A DNA stretch of 64,000 nt from Acanthacorydalis orientalis (GCA_034766995.1 CM068323.1:19115112-19179111); one strand, 5' to 3'. Numbered from the stretch's first letter, positions 12,000 to 25,522 are shown. Translations and numbers: made by a program. The notes: generated from the sequence alone by a model not told the origin.

Positions 12000-14900
12000 A
12001 ACTTTTATTTTTTTTATATTTTGGTTACACTCTTCAATATACTTGCATTAAAAAGCAGTTTTGAATTTTTTGTTTTGCTATATTTGAAATTTGCATATTT
12101 TGAAGGTAGTGTAGTACATTTTTATTTATTTTTTTATTATCATGTATGTCCTTCAGAACATTTTTGTAGATATGAAAATATGTAAAATTTGTGATACGTT
12201 TGTAAGAACGTAATTTATCTTTTCTGAATATATCTAACCGGTTATTTAGAAGAAAAGTAAAAAATTATAAAAAAAACGTATCTATTTTATTGACTGCTTC
12301 GTTCTGTCCTTTATATAATCTCATGAGAAAAATTAGTACCAATAAATTAGTACCAATTGAAAATAATCTATTTATATGAAATGTTCAATCCGACTTATCA
12401 AGTTAACAATTCATCCAGATTACAGTTCACGTATGTATAGAAAACTATCAACTTTCGTTTTAATACTATATTGAAATCTCTAATAAGCGTTTGAATTATC
12501 ATAGGCTTAGAGTTCATGGTCGAAAACCGATAAACTAGTTTCTAAAAGTTCGTAGTACGAGTTTAAATCTCCTGCACAACACAACTGGCATTTGCACAAA
12601 TCCTTGTCCGGATCTGTGAACGTTTCAGAACAAGACACACACACATTATATTATGTGCATGTATAGTTGTACATACTATTAACCCGTCAATGATTAAGAC
12701 TAGACATAAATTTGTACGGCGCGCGTTCACAAACGGCACTATACAGTGAGATCGTCACCCCTGCGTGGTTCTCTTCTGATTTTGATTCTCGGCGACTGTC
12801 TCCATTCACCGTATAAAGTATGTGCGGAGTTCGTACGGTGAAAATCTACGGATTGCCGGATCGCTGACGCTTTTCAACTTGAATACCGTGCACGTTGACC
12901 AAAATGACTAGTTAATGTTATCAAAGGAGTTTCCCTTTATACACATCTCATTAAGCAAAGTTGACAAACGACTCTGTTTATTGACTTTGATATTTCGGCG
13001 TCGCGTCGTCGTTGATGTCTGGATGCTTTTCAGCGAATTTAAAACGCTGCGTAAATATTATATTCAGTCGACCGATTCACTGGATATGTCTTATTTGAAT
13101 TTATTCGTCTTGATGAGATCTGTCAACATCTGTTAATATTTGTACTCTAACACGGGTATTAATCGCAAGAAGTTCTGAAGCTTTAATCAGGAAAATCGAA
13201 CGAAGTATTTAAATCAGTTTATGTTTGCGTCTCATTTGCCCGTAACACGTATAAAATTTCAAAAACATCTTAAATACATTAAACGCTTTGATTCGTTTTC
13301 TTTTATGAATTAAGAGTTAATTCTTTTTAATTTTGGTCATATAAAAGTTGAGATTAACATATAAAATTATCTTAAAACTTATTAATGCATAATGAGTGTT
13401 GTACTGTAAGATATCTGTTATTATTTATTATCTGAATTATCATTTTGATAAATTACTTATCATTATTAAGAATATTTTAAAACAAAATGACAAATATATT
13501 TTAAATGGAAATGTGGTAACAATATATATAAAAAAAAAAACAAAATCATTTGAATTATAAAAAAAATAATTTTATATAGTAGTAAGTTATTACAAAAGTA
13601 TTGTATTTATTTTATATAAATAGCTGTTAAAAACTAAGTTGAAAAAAACAGCAAATAGTAGCAATAGTAACATTTCAAAAGGAGAGCGATTTGCAGAAAG
13701 CTGTTCAATCATTATATTTGACGGTCAAAAAAATCATAATAAAATAATAAGTTAGAACATAATTTTATGTTTTTTTTTCTAGTTATTTTGTATGGAAGAT
13801 AATGTATGCTCTTATGTTACATTTGAACTCATTATGTATTAGTTAACAAGTCAATATATTATCAATTTATTTAAATTACTAGCTGATTTATTTCAGAAAA
13901 AAATAGTTTATTGTATATGCAGTTATCGACAGAGAAAAACAGAAAAAGAATTGATAATTGAAATCAGTTTTTAAATTTTACCCTACAGTGCTGAAATAAA
14001 ACAAACAATCGATAATAAAGTTGAAGTAATCTCAGATTACGACTTTAAACAAAAATTCTAATCGTGTTACGTCATCATCAACGGGGTCCGTCCCCTTAAC
14101 ACGATCTGGTATTAAGTAAATTTGTTCGTCAAACATTTACCAATAATATGCAACGGGTCTGCCACCGCCTTCGTCCACCCTCCTGCTCTTCCGCCCACCT
14201 TAAGACAACAAGCACACAACACAGCGCCGTACTAAACTATACAGTATTACTGTACAGGGTAACCCAAGCCAAACTAAACAGATTGGGTGAGATTTAGGCC
14301 ACGACCGCACGACTGCGTTTCGTGTCATGTTACCGCAAGCGGGGCGCATCCGCACGCTTTTGGCAGCCGTCTTGCGCACTGGTCATTGTATCTGAGGACT
14401 AATTGGGGGTGTTAGAAAACCGCAAGATCAACATTTCCACGAAACTGATATATGGCCCGGCGGCGAGGAAAGGGTTAAGTACACGACGGAGCGTACACTT
14501 TAAACGTTCCTAAGTACGAGGTCTCCATGTCACGGTTCGCTTGTTTAGGTCTATGCGAATTGTTTCTGTACGTTTGCAGGCACGGAAAAAATATTTACAA
14601 ATGGTTTTCGACGAATGTAAACACGTCCCGCTTGTTGTGTGCTCTTTAATATCTAATTTCTTTTTCGCGTACTTTTCAAATTTAATTAATTACGCCTTGT
14701 TCGTTCCCCGTCTTCTGTGTAGTACGAGTCGTCTTTTTTATTTTATAACTAAACGAACAATTAACAAGTCGCAAACGATTCAAGTTAAATATTTGTCTTG
14801 TCAGATAAGTGAGACAGTAAATATTTAAACTGTAGGAACTTTTCAATTTGCCTTTTTCATTAATGTGATTTACTTAGTTTATAAAAAAATGTTGAACCCT

Positions 14901-16500
14901 ACTAACAGACATATTAAAAAGTATGATTGCAATTAACATGATAATATAATCTTACACGAATAAAAATATGACTTTGTATAATATGTAGTTCAAAAATAGT
15001 ATGTTTCAATATTATATATCAGATCAGTAAACCTTTAATAATAAATCAAGTAAAAAATGATTATCATATGATATTGTGATAATAACACAATTAAAAAATA
15101 ACATTACATTTTTTTTACATTTATTTAAGATTATATGAAAGGGATGTAGCATTAAAAAACAAAGAATAAAATTAAATTCCCTCTTTGTTCCGTGGAAATC
15201 GATATTGATTTGAATTTAATATTACAACATATTTCAGTATTCAGTACAGATGTCACATTTTGAATTGAAATGTATATATATATATATCTGAAAAAAGCCA
15301 AAATGGTAACTTATTCCGTACCCATTTCTGATAAGTTGTTATTTATAATCAAAATATCCTTTTGGTCTTTTATAACGTTGATATTGAATTTCACCCCAAA
15401 TGAAAATAAATCCAAAATCTGGAAACGTATGTATTTAATTCCAATTCATTTCAAATGCCACACAATAGCGCGTTGCTTTTTATTTATACGTCAAATCCTA
15501 TTCAATAGCGAATAAATGTTAAGCGACGACATTGCAGGCTTTTCTATTCTCTGCACTCTGTAGTCGTGTGCGTGTGTTTTTTCGCTTTTTAATTTCTCGG
15601 CAATGGATTATAATATACACACACTATATAACATTATAATATATAATTGTAAAATGACGCGAATGCTCATTCCACGACGACGACGGCTGTACTACGTATA
15701 TGGCGTTTCAAGAACCATTTTTCATGGCGTAATCCCTTGCGTATCTCTCGCAGCTGTACCTTCATTGTAGAATATAAATGAGCTTACACGTTTGCCAGCT
15801 TTGAATCGATAACGTTTTATAAAGAAAATTATAAACCGTCTTTATATTACCATTTACTCCTTTTGCACGGTTCAACATTCCGAAACACGATGAGAATTTA
15901 ATATATTTCGTGATCGATAACGTTCTGTATTAAGAATTTTATATCATCGCGCAATAAATGTAATATAATGGCGCGACAAGTATTGTAATTGAAAACGATT
16001 TTTATTGTGATTATAGAATGGTTTGAATTCCGTTGCTTGTTTACAGGTACACATTCTCGTTTTGTATTTCCGCAGAGAAAAAAATGTACAGACCAAAGAA
16101 CAACACCACGTAGAAATAAATAATCGACGCTGTTTAGAAATCATTGAAAAAAATAATAATTTTTATTTATAAATATTATGGAATATTTAAAATTTTAAAC
16201 AGAATTTAATTTATCTCTACTTTTTGTACGGAAGTTCTAAATGTGTATTGTTCATTGATATTTGTTACATATTTTTAATTTGAAATATTTGATACTGTAT
16301 AAGGTGATTTCGAGACTCTTTTATAGAACTGACAATAACTGTTATGGCAAGTTCAATTTAAAATGGTTTAATCTTGCAAAATGTTCCTAATATTATTTTT
16401 TTAAAAGAAACAGAAATGTTCAAATTGTTTCTTCAATATAGGTATTAAATAAAAAAATTAAAAATCAAATAACTTGCAAAGATAAATCTAGCTTAGAGAC
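12000..16500. other. Non-coding stretch free of long TA arrays
   Basis: Blocks at 12,700-12,900 and 14,050-14,560 are CpG-rich. The latter includes a pyrimidine run before CCACCTTAAG and an isolated TAATCTCAGATTA, a pair of inverted homeodomain-type half sites. The rest is AT-rich. No gene is recognised. Confidence 0.4.
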
Positions 16501-16507
16501 ATCAATG

Positions 16508-16522
16508 TCATCATCATCATCA
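16508..16522 (-). repeat. (TGA)5 tail of LINE copy 1
   Basis: Five TGA units on the minus strand include the natural stop codon. Short tandem 3' tails of this type are characteristic of several arthropod LINE clades that lack a poly(A) tail. Confidence 0.8.
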
Positions 16523-16880
16523 GCCTCTGTCAATCCACTGCTGGATAAAGGCCTTTTCCTTGATTTTCTATTTTGTACGATTGAATGCCTCTCTTTTCCA
16601 CTGGTTTCCAATAAAAAAATTAATTTCCTTATTCCACCGGTTCATTAATCTCTTTTTTGGTCTTTTTATATTCCTTGGTTCCCAGTTAATAATTTCTGTT
16701 GTCTATCTGTTGTCTTCTCTTCTTGCTGTAAGCCTCGAAAATTTCTGTTTCAGACTCTATACTATTGTTATTGCATGTATGACTCCTGCCTGTGTTCGTA
16801 TCCATTCTATTCTTTTTCTATCTCTTCTTGTTATTCCTAGCATGCATCTTTCCATACTTCTCTATGTCGTTTGGATGAAT
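16508..16880 (-). mobile_element. LINE (non-LTR retrotransposon) 3' end, copy 1, 5'-truncated
   Basis: The minus strand carries the last 120 or so codons of an arthropod endonuclease-reverse transcriptase polyprotein. In one frame I read SMERCMLGITRRDRKRIEWI, then a degenerated ARHIARRED-like block, then TTEIINWEPRNIKRPKK, MNRWNKEI, QWKREAFN and finally KAFIQQWIDRG followed by TGA. These are hallmarks of the C-terminal tail found after the reverse transcriptase domain in many insect LINEs. Four internal TAG stops interrupt the frame, and I see no frameshift. The natural stop merges into (TGA)5 at 16508-16522, a typical 3' tail for this class. The 5' side is truncated near 16880, as expected from incomplete reverse transcription. 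The clade (RTE-, CR1- or R1-like) cannot be settled from the tail alone. Confidence 0.88.
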
Positions 16881-16889
16881 AAAAATTTT

Positions 16890-18984
16890 CAACTATAAGA
16901 TTTTTTCCACTTAAAATTTAGTTCCATATAAATTAATCATAAAATTTAATATATTTTTAAATACTAGAATTGATCTGTGTTTTAAAAATATGTGCTTTTA
17001 TAATAGTTTTATAAATAGTATATTTTTATCTCTGTACTTTTATTTGAGTTTATCATCTACTATGAATAATAATCTGATGCTCTTATATCAATTAATAGTA
17101 AAAGTCAGTATTAAAAAAATAATATTGTATAAAACAAGGAATGAAAGAACAAAAAAATATATCATTTAATAGAATTATACAATTATTTATGCAGAGTCTG
17201 TGAACAATTTAAACTTTCTGTCTGTAATATTTACTTATTATAAATTAAAATTCATTATGTTTAAACGATTAAAGGGGTTCAGTTTCATAAAAGTTTTAAA
17301 ATGATCGATTGCCCGAAACACTTTTGAAAGCTTAACTAGAAATATATTATTTTAAAGTAAAGAACAGAACATCGACCAGGACTTAAATTTATATATGTAT
17401 TATAATAAATTGCTCGAAGTTAACAGCTGTCTTTTCTTCAGAGAAATTTTATTAAAAGTTGTGAAACAATATTGGTATGTATAAGTAGATTAATTTCTAC
17501 ACAGACTTATAAAAAACATGGTTACGGTCGTATAACAAATAACATAAGTTTATTAGGGGCGAACGAGACTAGACAGCAGACTTTATAAAAGGCACGCGAC
17601 CAAATCTTGCAGGTGGGGCGATCGGTTGCAATGCACCTGGCATTAAACCGTCTGTCTGTCTAGATAGACTGGATTGTTTGTGGAATTGAAGAAACGTATT
17701 CCATGTATGCGAGCCGACTGATATAATAAAACAATTAATTATTATATTGGTGAGCGGTTCATGTAACACATGTAATTATAAATTTGTTCTAGACAGCTTA
17801 CACCGTTCAACGGTTCATATCACTGTTTTGTATATGCATGAAGATTTATCTGTACTGTGTACAGATTGTTGTTCATTATAATGTAGTTCGTATTGAGATT
17901 GCATGAAATAGACGATTTACGAATGGTGTTATCAAGCTTTGTTCAAATAAATCAACTGTTTCTCTGTTGACTTGTTTGATAGGTATTTCATAGAAGTTAA
18001 CAGTTATACTCGGTTCGTTTTATTTTTAACTAAAAATCTTCTGACATGAACAGTTGAACTATCTATAAAATAAATGTTAATTAATGAAAATGAGAGCCAG
18101 TATGGTAGAAAAATATTTTTTTTTTAATTAAGACCATTCACTCAAAACTAAAATACTCCTCTTCTGTACAGATACTGGTATGATTACAAACACACTTTCA
18201 GAGCTTTACCGTTCTTATATAATCCTCATACTCTTTGGAATTGTGCATATTAAAAACCCAACCAATAGTCTCTGCATGGGTATCATTACACACAAAATTC
18301 ATTTCATGTCCGAGCTCACGCTATCAATGAACGTTAATAAATAATGTCGCACAGATACGCTTGTACGGTTTCGGTAATTTACAGTTTTTTGACTCAGTCT
18401 CGTCTGATAAAATATCAGCCGGATATATTATTGCGTGGCGAACGTTTCTGTACACGGGAACGAAACTTTTTCCACACTCGTTGCCCGCTGTTGTTGGTTC
18501 TCTAAACGGGACGACGTTGCTCGATACCGTCGACATTTTCGTGCGCGTAACGCTTAAATTCGTGTTGTGAATTAATCGTTAAAATGAATATTTTATTGCG
18601 TTGCAAGGAACCCGGTTGGACATTCCGCACGTGAATGTATTCACAGGCCGCACGTGTATGTGTGTGATATATGTAACGACGGGTCTGTTTTTAGATTGTC
18701 TTCAGTCGGGGGAATGGATGAATGTAAGTATTTATTTTCAATACACGCATGTAGATTTTAGTGTTCGGAGTAGCGGACGGTTGGCGTGATTGCACATCAT
18801 TCATTTACATAAAGTTATTTTTTTGCCATAATTCTTCCGTTCTATTCTGATTGAGCTGAATTGTGACAGAGTTAATGTTATAATAACTCGCAACGGTTAC
18901 GACTTATCGTGCATTCATTTTTATTGTTATCCACTTGCAACATAAAATATAAATGAACCTTGATGCGACGTGAATATATATGTT
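16890..18984. other. Non-coding stretch; CpG-rich patch at 18.3-18.8 kb
   Basis: The patch has open frames on both strands (18324-18536 minus; 18361-18570 and 18601-18789 plus). A strong donor-like AAT/GTAAGTAT lies near 18,723. None of the products is recognised. Confidence 0.3.
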
Positions 18985-18994
18985 TATATATACA

Positions 18995-19061
<67 letters not shown>
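18985..19061. repeat. (CATA)n then (TA)n compound microsatellite
   Basis: About eight CATA units to about 19024, then TA to 19061. CATA is one substitution from TATA, so one tract probably seeded the other. Confidence 0.96.
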
Positions 19062-19063
<2 letters not shown>

Positions 19064-19591
19064 ACATTTTAATATAGAATTACTGCATACATTAAACATT
19101 TAAAAAATTGAAATACCCGTTTTTAAAATTGATTGATTAATCTGACCAATAAAAATAGTAGTATCAATATCTGAAATGAATGACCTGCACTTCTACTTGT
19201 TAAACTTTTTATGTTTCTCTGAGCGAAAATCAAAAAATAAGCCATGTGTTACTACAGCTGCTATTGCAACGAACAGAAACATTTCCAAAGCTATGAATTA
19301 TATACACAGTGTACTGAAGTGTGAGTGAGTCATAAACTTGTACGTTAGATGTGACAATTCGCAATTGTCAATTAATATTGATGTTTTTGATATGTGGAAA
19401 CTAAGTAGATTTGTCGGTAATTGAACGAATAATTAAATTAAATAATATGATTCTGCGATGACGGAATTCAAATCTACACGAATAATAAACTATTTATTTG
19501 ATGTATAATAGTTTGTAGCATCGTTTCACACAAATAGTAATGAATTTTGATGTTCAAAGTTACCAGTCAACAGACACAACCAACCAACCCC

Positions 19592-19594
<3 letters not shown>

Positions 19595-19646
<52 letters not shown>
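19595..19646. repeat. (AT)n microsatellite, 52 bp
   Basis: ATGTATGT units follow. Confidence 0.97.
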
Positions 19647-19654
<8 letters not shown>

Positions 19655-19770
19655 ATATGTATATAAACAATAATTAAAGTTTTAACAGTTATAAATTGTA
19701 TGATATGAGTCTAGAAGAAAGTTTTTAGACATATTTGTGTACTTTATATACATAATAAAATTAGGTTAAC

Positions 19771-19775
<5 letters not shown>

Positions 19776-19815
<40 letters not shown>

Positions 19816-19820
19816 GTGTG
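19776..19820. repeat. (TA)n then (TG)n tract
   Basis: TA to 19812, then TTGTGTGTG. Confidence 0.95.
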
Positions 19821-21150
19821 TAGTTTCCTAGTTTAATATTTTGTTTTGAAGCTCTATTACATCTGTTCGCTTAAACTACAGCAGGTGCTTTTATTTTCTG
19901 TACAAAACTTTATTATTGTCAATGGAATTTTAACTATATTTTTCTATGACAAATCAATGTTAAGTGAAATATAATTGAATGCAAACTACATTTACTGGTT
20001 ATATTTTAATTTTAGCGAACGATTCGATAGCGATTGATAATTGAATACTTGACTGCAACGAAACACATTCGGAGCCGTTTCGTTTGGACGCTGTTCAAAA
20101 AAAAATATATGAAACGAATTAATCCCGAACCCTGTAACACATATGTGGACAAGAATTTTATTATCATTATTCTAACAAAAACGACATAATACATGTTACA
20201 GTATTGTTATGCTGAGATAAAAAAAAATATGCAACACCAAAAAAAAACATACATATTTATGAATGAACAGAAGAGATTTAAAATATTTATTACATGGGAA
20301 AAGCGTATAATATTACACGAACAAAGATATATTGTACGAAAAAAACTCGTGCAATATTTCCTAATTCAACGGCGCAAAAATTATATAGCGAAAGTGCTTC
20401 GTGCACAATAGCACAACATATGATATCGGCGGTAATTTTGTAGTGTGCTTCAGGTAGCAAGGATAGCCGCAGTCTTTACGTATACGGACTAATGTACTGT
20501 GTAAGTGGTCGTAAATTACATAGCGTCAGGCCACAACAGTTAGCCCGAAATGTATACTGAAACGCTGAAGTATGTGTGTGTGTGAGTGTACATCGTTTGC
20601 TGTAATCTAGCCGTACGAATTCTTTCAGGAAGATATTTTATTTGACTCGCGTACAACGCGGAGAACAAGGAAATTTCATAAATAATAACGTACATTACTT
20701 GTTAATAAGAATGCCGTAATGAAGAGTTGTTACGGCGTTGTACTATTTAATGTCTTCTTAGAAGTAGTAATACAGTTTGATGGACACTAGACGTTCTCAG
20801 ATGAGGGAGTTAATGGTAAATATTCGAGTGTATTTTTATATCAACTCGTGTGTTCTGTTCTTCTGTAACCGTACGTTTTTATTGTCATCATCTACTGAAC
20901 GTAGTTGATTTCAATTTTCTTCCTGATTGAATTGCCCTTTTTTAATAAAATGTAAGTAAGTCAAAGTGTACGATGCGCTTTTTATAAGACAAAGATACTA
21001 GAATTAGGTTCTCTTTTGATATATCTAAGACTAGCTTTAAATATGTTTCAATGATACTAATTTATATTATACGGCTATAAATTTATTAGAAAAAAACTGT
21101 CTGTAGTGTTTATAGAATTTTAAAGATTAATTATAAAATACAGTATGAAT
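19813..21150. other. Non-coding stretch with a mildly GC-richer patch
   Basis: 20,420-20,770 is less AT-rich. A 72-codon frame at 20193-20411 and a 60-codon minus frame at 20012-20194 are low-complexity and unrecognised. Confidence 0.35.
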
Positions 21151-21176
21151 ATATAGTAGGGATTATATCTATTTAT

Positions 21177-21193
21177 ATATCTATCTATCTATC

Positions 21194-21231
<38 letters not shown>
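21177..21231. repeat. (CTAT)n, (TA)n, (GA)n triple compound microsatellite
   Basis: Three motifs abut: CTAT to about 21196, TA to 21214, then GA. Confidence 0.95.
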
Positions 21232-21348
21232 AAGAGAGTGTTATAAAAAAGAATAAATTCATAAAAGAAATTCAGATTTAATAGTCAATTACATTATTTA
21301 ATGAGAATAATTTGTTATATTAATTAACTATTAAAATGAGAGTGTACG

Positions 21349-21349
<1 letters not shown>

Positions 21350-21397
<48 letters not shown>
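21350..21397. repeat. (TA)n microsatellite, 48 bp
   Basis: Uninterrupted; flanked at a short distance by TTAATTAACTA and TAGTTAATT. Confidence 0.97.
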
Positions 21398-21401
<4 letters not shown>

Positions 21402-21767
21402 ATTGTGTCAATTGTGTCTGTGTGTATATAATTGTACACCAGCGAAGCTATTGTATTTTCCTTAGTCGATCACAATTTTGTTCTGTATGGTGTATACGGA
21501 AAACAGGTATGCATATATTAATCTAAACCACATTGCCTGATAACTTTTATTATACTCATTACCTATTATATTACCTGGTCAATAGCGTACGTTGAAGTAG
21601 TTTAATCTCATGTAAATTACGGTTTTAGTATTGCCAGTTCGTGTTTTTACTTCGTATAATTGGCAAGCGGAATGTTTTCGTAGATATAATATTTGTTTAA
21701 GTACAAATTATGAAATTTCGCAACTGAAAATGTGATACGTATTGTATAATATGCAAACAAATATGTA

Positions 21768-21770
<3 letters not shown>

Positions 21771-21819
<49 letters not shown>

Positions 21820-21821
21820 CA

Positions 21822-21872
<51 letters not shown>
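21771..21872. repeat. Interrupted (AT)n microsatellite, 102 bp
   Basis: Two long AT runs separated by ACATATATATATACATATATGTGT. Confidence 0.96.
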
Positions 21873-21876
<4 letters not shown>

Positions 21877-22143
21877 GTATGTGTTGTGATGTATATTATT
21901 TGTATAAAAGTTATGAAAAAATAATAGTGAAGTGGTGAAGAATGAAAAGAAACGAATGAAAAGAATAAATATTTTAAAGCCGCTTATGACTGGCTTGGAA
22001 ATTTCTATAGTCGTTATGTTCTGAACGATATAAACAAATACTTGTATTTAGTTGCCGATTTGACAATTTTTTTCATTATGTATATCTTTTTTATTTGTAA
22101 ATCGAAGAAAACAGGTTTCTTCTAGCGATTTTCTTCTTTTGGA

Positions 22144-22146
<3 letters not shown>

Positions 22147-22205
<59 letters not shown>
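22147..22205. repeat. (AT)n microsatellite, 59 bp
   Basis: Uninterrupted. Confidence 0.97.
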
Positions 22206-22208
<3 letters not shown>

Positions 22209-22655
22209 TAGTAAATGTATTGTTGTCAATTTTGTACTAATAAAAAATGAATATGATTTTTATAATAAATATAAGTGTTTTTTGTCCGAAATTATAAAAT
22301 TTAAATACATTTTTTTATAAATATGTACAATGCAAGTTATGATTTATTTTTTCTATCGATTTAAATATATTTTCAAATATATTTATAAATTCATAATTGT
22401 AAATAAAACTTTTTATTTAAATTATTCTAATGATTAATAAAACTTTTTTAATTATAGCAGTGTTTATATATGAATTATAATCGAGTAATACTTTACCCAG
22501 TGTAAAATTGTTGATCTTTGACTGAAATATTGTATTTAATAATATCTGACATTTAATTATTAATTAAGGATCAATCTTGAATTATTCATAATCAAATGGA
22601 TAACTTCGTGGTTATTTACAAATGTGTTAAGGGTAAAAGCGGACCTTATGAATAC

Positions 22656-22659
<4 letters not shown>

Positions 22660-22721
<62 letters not shown>
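22660..22721. repeat. (TA)n microsatellite, 62 bp
   Basis: Uninterrupted; an AATGAAGAGAT repeat pair follows. Confidence 0.97.
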
Positions 22722-22723
<2 letters not shown>

Positions 22724-24137
22724 GAAGAGATGAATAATAGAATGAAGAGATTGACTTGGTTATTTCGGATTGGAATATAAATCCGAACAGAAAATTACTA
22801 ACTCTCGAAAGAAATTCTTATTAACAATTTTATTATGGTAAAAATAAAATTAAATAAAGAAAATTACTAGGAAACTGTATTGAATTCAGATGTCGGGGAG
22901 GAATGATTTTACTTCTCTGACACCAAGCACCTCATGGAGTGAGGGTTCAGTCTAAATATGCCATTTTCTTGAGTGTATATACGACCACGACAGTTTCTAA
23001 GTGAATAACAACAGTTTTGTTACTAAAAGAATACTGTATTATACACACTCTGTGCTGACTGTATTCACACACGATGCAGTCGGTCGTACGCCGATGACGC
23101 TTGCTTATGCACTGACTGACATTCAACACATCCTAAACCCACATCCCTTAGCACGCTCTCAGCGTGATACTTCCAGTTCACAGATGTGCCATCAGTCAGT
23201 CGACCGGTCAGTGAAATATCCTTAACAGACACTTTAACAATTGAGTTTGGTTATAGTTTCACTGGATTTTATAATTCAAATATTTTTAATTAGTTATTTA
23301 TAAATTAAATGTGCGCTCTTTGTGTATTTCAGGTAAACAATTTGGAATATTATATCAGAAAAAAATGTGTACGAACTGGTAAATAGTGGTAAGTTAATTT
23401 AAGTAAGTTTTAATGTTAACTGATAAATGAAAGTATAGTGTTTTGTATGTTTGGTTATTTTTTTCTAAATTTAATAAATTTGACTGCTATATGAATATGG
23501 TGAACAATAAAAAATATTATTAATCAGAAAAATAATTTTATTTGTCTGTAGTAAAATATACGAAATTTTAGTATGAAAATTAATCCGTATTTACTTTCAA
23601 TTTTCATCAGTCTAATAATAATCTTTATTGGTAATGAATTTCGATTCTTAAAATTGTTGACAAGAATTCCTTTTGTTTACGTATACTAGACAGTAATCCT
23701 ATGAAGTGATGACCTCATACGTAAGTGAATATGTGCATCGTTGTTGAAAGATGAGAGTAATAAAAGATGTTTACGATTCATAAACATACATTAAAAGTGA
23801 TAAGACGCGATGGATGAGCTTGCAAAATGCATGTGGTGCTATTTAATAATGAACAGCGTTAATCTGCTCGTACAACAAAGCGCCTTCTCTATTACGTACA
23901 CAGAAAATAAAAATCTGTCGGAAAATGTAATCCGTTTGTGTAGAAACGACTCCATTCGGAACTGTAAATCCGATTTAACATTACATAATGAAAAAAGTCG
24001 AAAGAACGGCAAGCGGCCGTGCAGCAGTCGCGACGAACGAATCGGTAAAAAAATGTCGTCGCTATTATTTTAACAACGATTCGTAAAACGAATTGCAAAT
24101 TTCACGAAGGTGCAAAATCATGTTTTTGCATTTCTAG
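22722..24137. other. Non-coding stretch leading into a CpG-rich block
   Basis: CpG content rises from about 23,800. Overlapping frames at 23810-24073 (plus) and 23892-24098 (minus) are unrecognised. It contains the inverted repeat TGCAAAA/TTTTTGCA just before the candidate exon. Confidence 0.3.
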
Positions 24138-24236
24138 CGGGCCGAGTAAGCTCGAGAAAGCGCTACAACGTCAAGCTGAAACAACATTGTTACGCATTCT
24201 GCAAAAAGCCATGGCCGTGTATAACAGCGCGAACAG
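24138..24236 (+). other. Candidate 99-bp internal exon, unrecognised product
   Basis: A GC-richer stretch is preceded by a pyrimidine tract and CATTTCTAG and followed by AACAG/GTAACA, which together look like splice acceptor and donor sites. Its length is a multiple of three. In the frame that uses the first base to complete a codon, 32 codons are open and give a helix-like peptide containing KLEKALQRQAETTLLRILQK, with leucines and alanines at regular spacing. A second frame is also open, so coding is not proven. I recognise no homolog. Surrounding DNA is AT-rich with no partner exon I can identify. It could equally be part of a conserved non-coding block spanning 24,000-24,400. Confidence 0.22.
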
Positions 24237-24313
24237 GTAACATGAAAATTCCTTTTAGCCGACGCGTCATCATACATTAGCGGTATTATTAAAATGAGGC
24301 CTCGGTTTTTGTT

Positions 24314-24323
24314 GTGACGTCAC
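24314..24323. promoter_or_regulatory. Perfect CRE palindrome (CREB/ATF site)
   Basis: GTGACGTCAC is a full cAMP-response-element palindrome, located 78 bp after the candidate exon at 24138-24236 within the same CpG-rich block. A single 10-bp match is suggestive only. Confidence 0.3.
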
Positions 24324-24419
24324 ATTATCCTACTATCCGCGTTCGTTCACGGACGGCCCTATCTCTCGTTGCCTCTGTACAAAACTTGTATGTCTATATA
24401 AATTACGTTTTCAAGACGA

Positions 24420-25460
24420 CGGAGATGAGTGGCTCACAACACTTTGTATTCGGGCTCGTTTAAAATGCTGAAAGTTTGCGTTGATGTGCAGTGTCGTTCC
24501 TATTGTGACACACGAGCCTTGACGGAACGGGATGATGGTTACTTTGCTACACAACAAGATTATTCCATTTATAATAAGTTGAAATAATATAATGCTTTTA
24601 ATGAACACTGTACAAAATGAAACATTTTTTATACCAACAATTGAAGGTAATATAATAATAAAAACGTACTAAAATAAAAAAAAAAACATTGAAAAGTTGG
24701 GTGTATATTAATTCATCTGTACACATTTTGTATTTTTTTTAACAGTTGCCATAAAGAACATTGCAAGATTTATTAAGTTTTCAAAGATGTCATTCTTCAA
24801 ATAAAAAATGGTATAATTTCACTTGTTAATGCCAAAGTAACGTCTATCTATAACCAATTTTAATATTCGTTATTTCAATAACTTGCCGTTGTTCATTTAG
24901 AACTTAAACATATTTATTGATGCTTATAATTGTGTAACGTCTGAATATACGAATTATATTATTCAATAAGTTTATTAAAGAGAAAATAAACACGTATGTA
25001 CGTGACTAATTATAACTTTAAAACAAGACATGTAAGAACGAGTAAGTAGTTTAAAAATGATCTCATTTCAGTAGTAGTAGATGCGAAATTTTGCTTCAGT
25101 ATCGTAAGTTTACTTATAAAAGAAAGAAGTGATGTGTAAAATTAAATACGTTATCAAAAATGATCATGTAATACAAATAAATAAAATTCAAATACACAAG
25201 AAATTGCTTGCAGCTATTACTGCAGTCGATTCAGTCTACCTTGATGAGTTAGGAAATGTTGATTGTTATCTGAAACTACTACTATACTTCTCGTCGCTTT
25301 GATTTCCTTCCTTCAAGTGAGAGAAGGATTTTACAAGGAAACCATTTTATAACACAAGAGATCACACCAGTGAAAATTCGGATTTTTCACATCTCTCTTT
25401 TTTAAAATTCTAACATCACACTTATTTCTATATTAACTGTTGATTATTTAGACAATGCAA
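24420..25460. other. AT-rich stretch, no gene seen
   Basis: A GC-richer start (to about 24,540) is followed by AT-rich sequence with no repeat or long frame of note. Confidence 0.4.

Positions 25461-25462
<2 letters not shown>

Positions 25463-25513
<51 letters not shown>
25463..25513. repeat. (AT)n microsatellite, 51 bp
   Basis: Uninterrupted. Confidence 0.97.

Positions 25514-25522
<9 letters not shown>

Noticed and set aside
16560..16898. Plus-strand 112-codon frame
   Set aside because: It is the antisense shadow of LINE copy 1; the minus-strand frame carries the recognisable protein.
20548..20575. GTATACTGAA, similar to the start of miR-iab-4
   Set aside because: Ten-base match only, with no TTCAGTATAC arm within hairpin distance.
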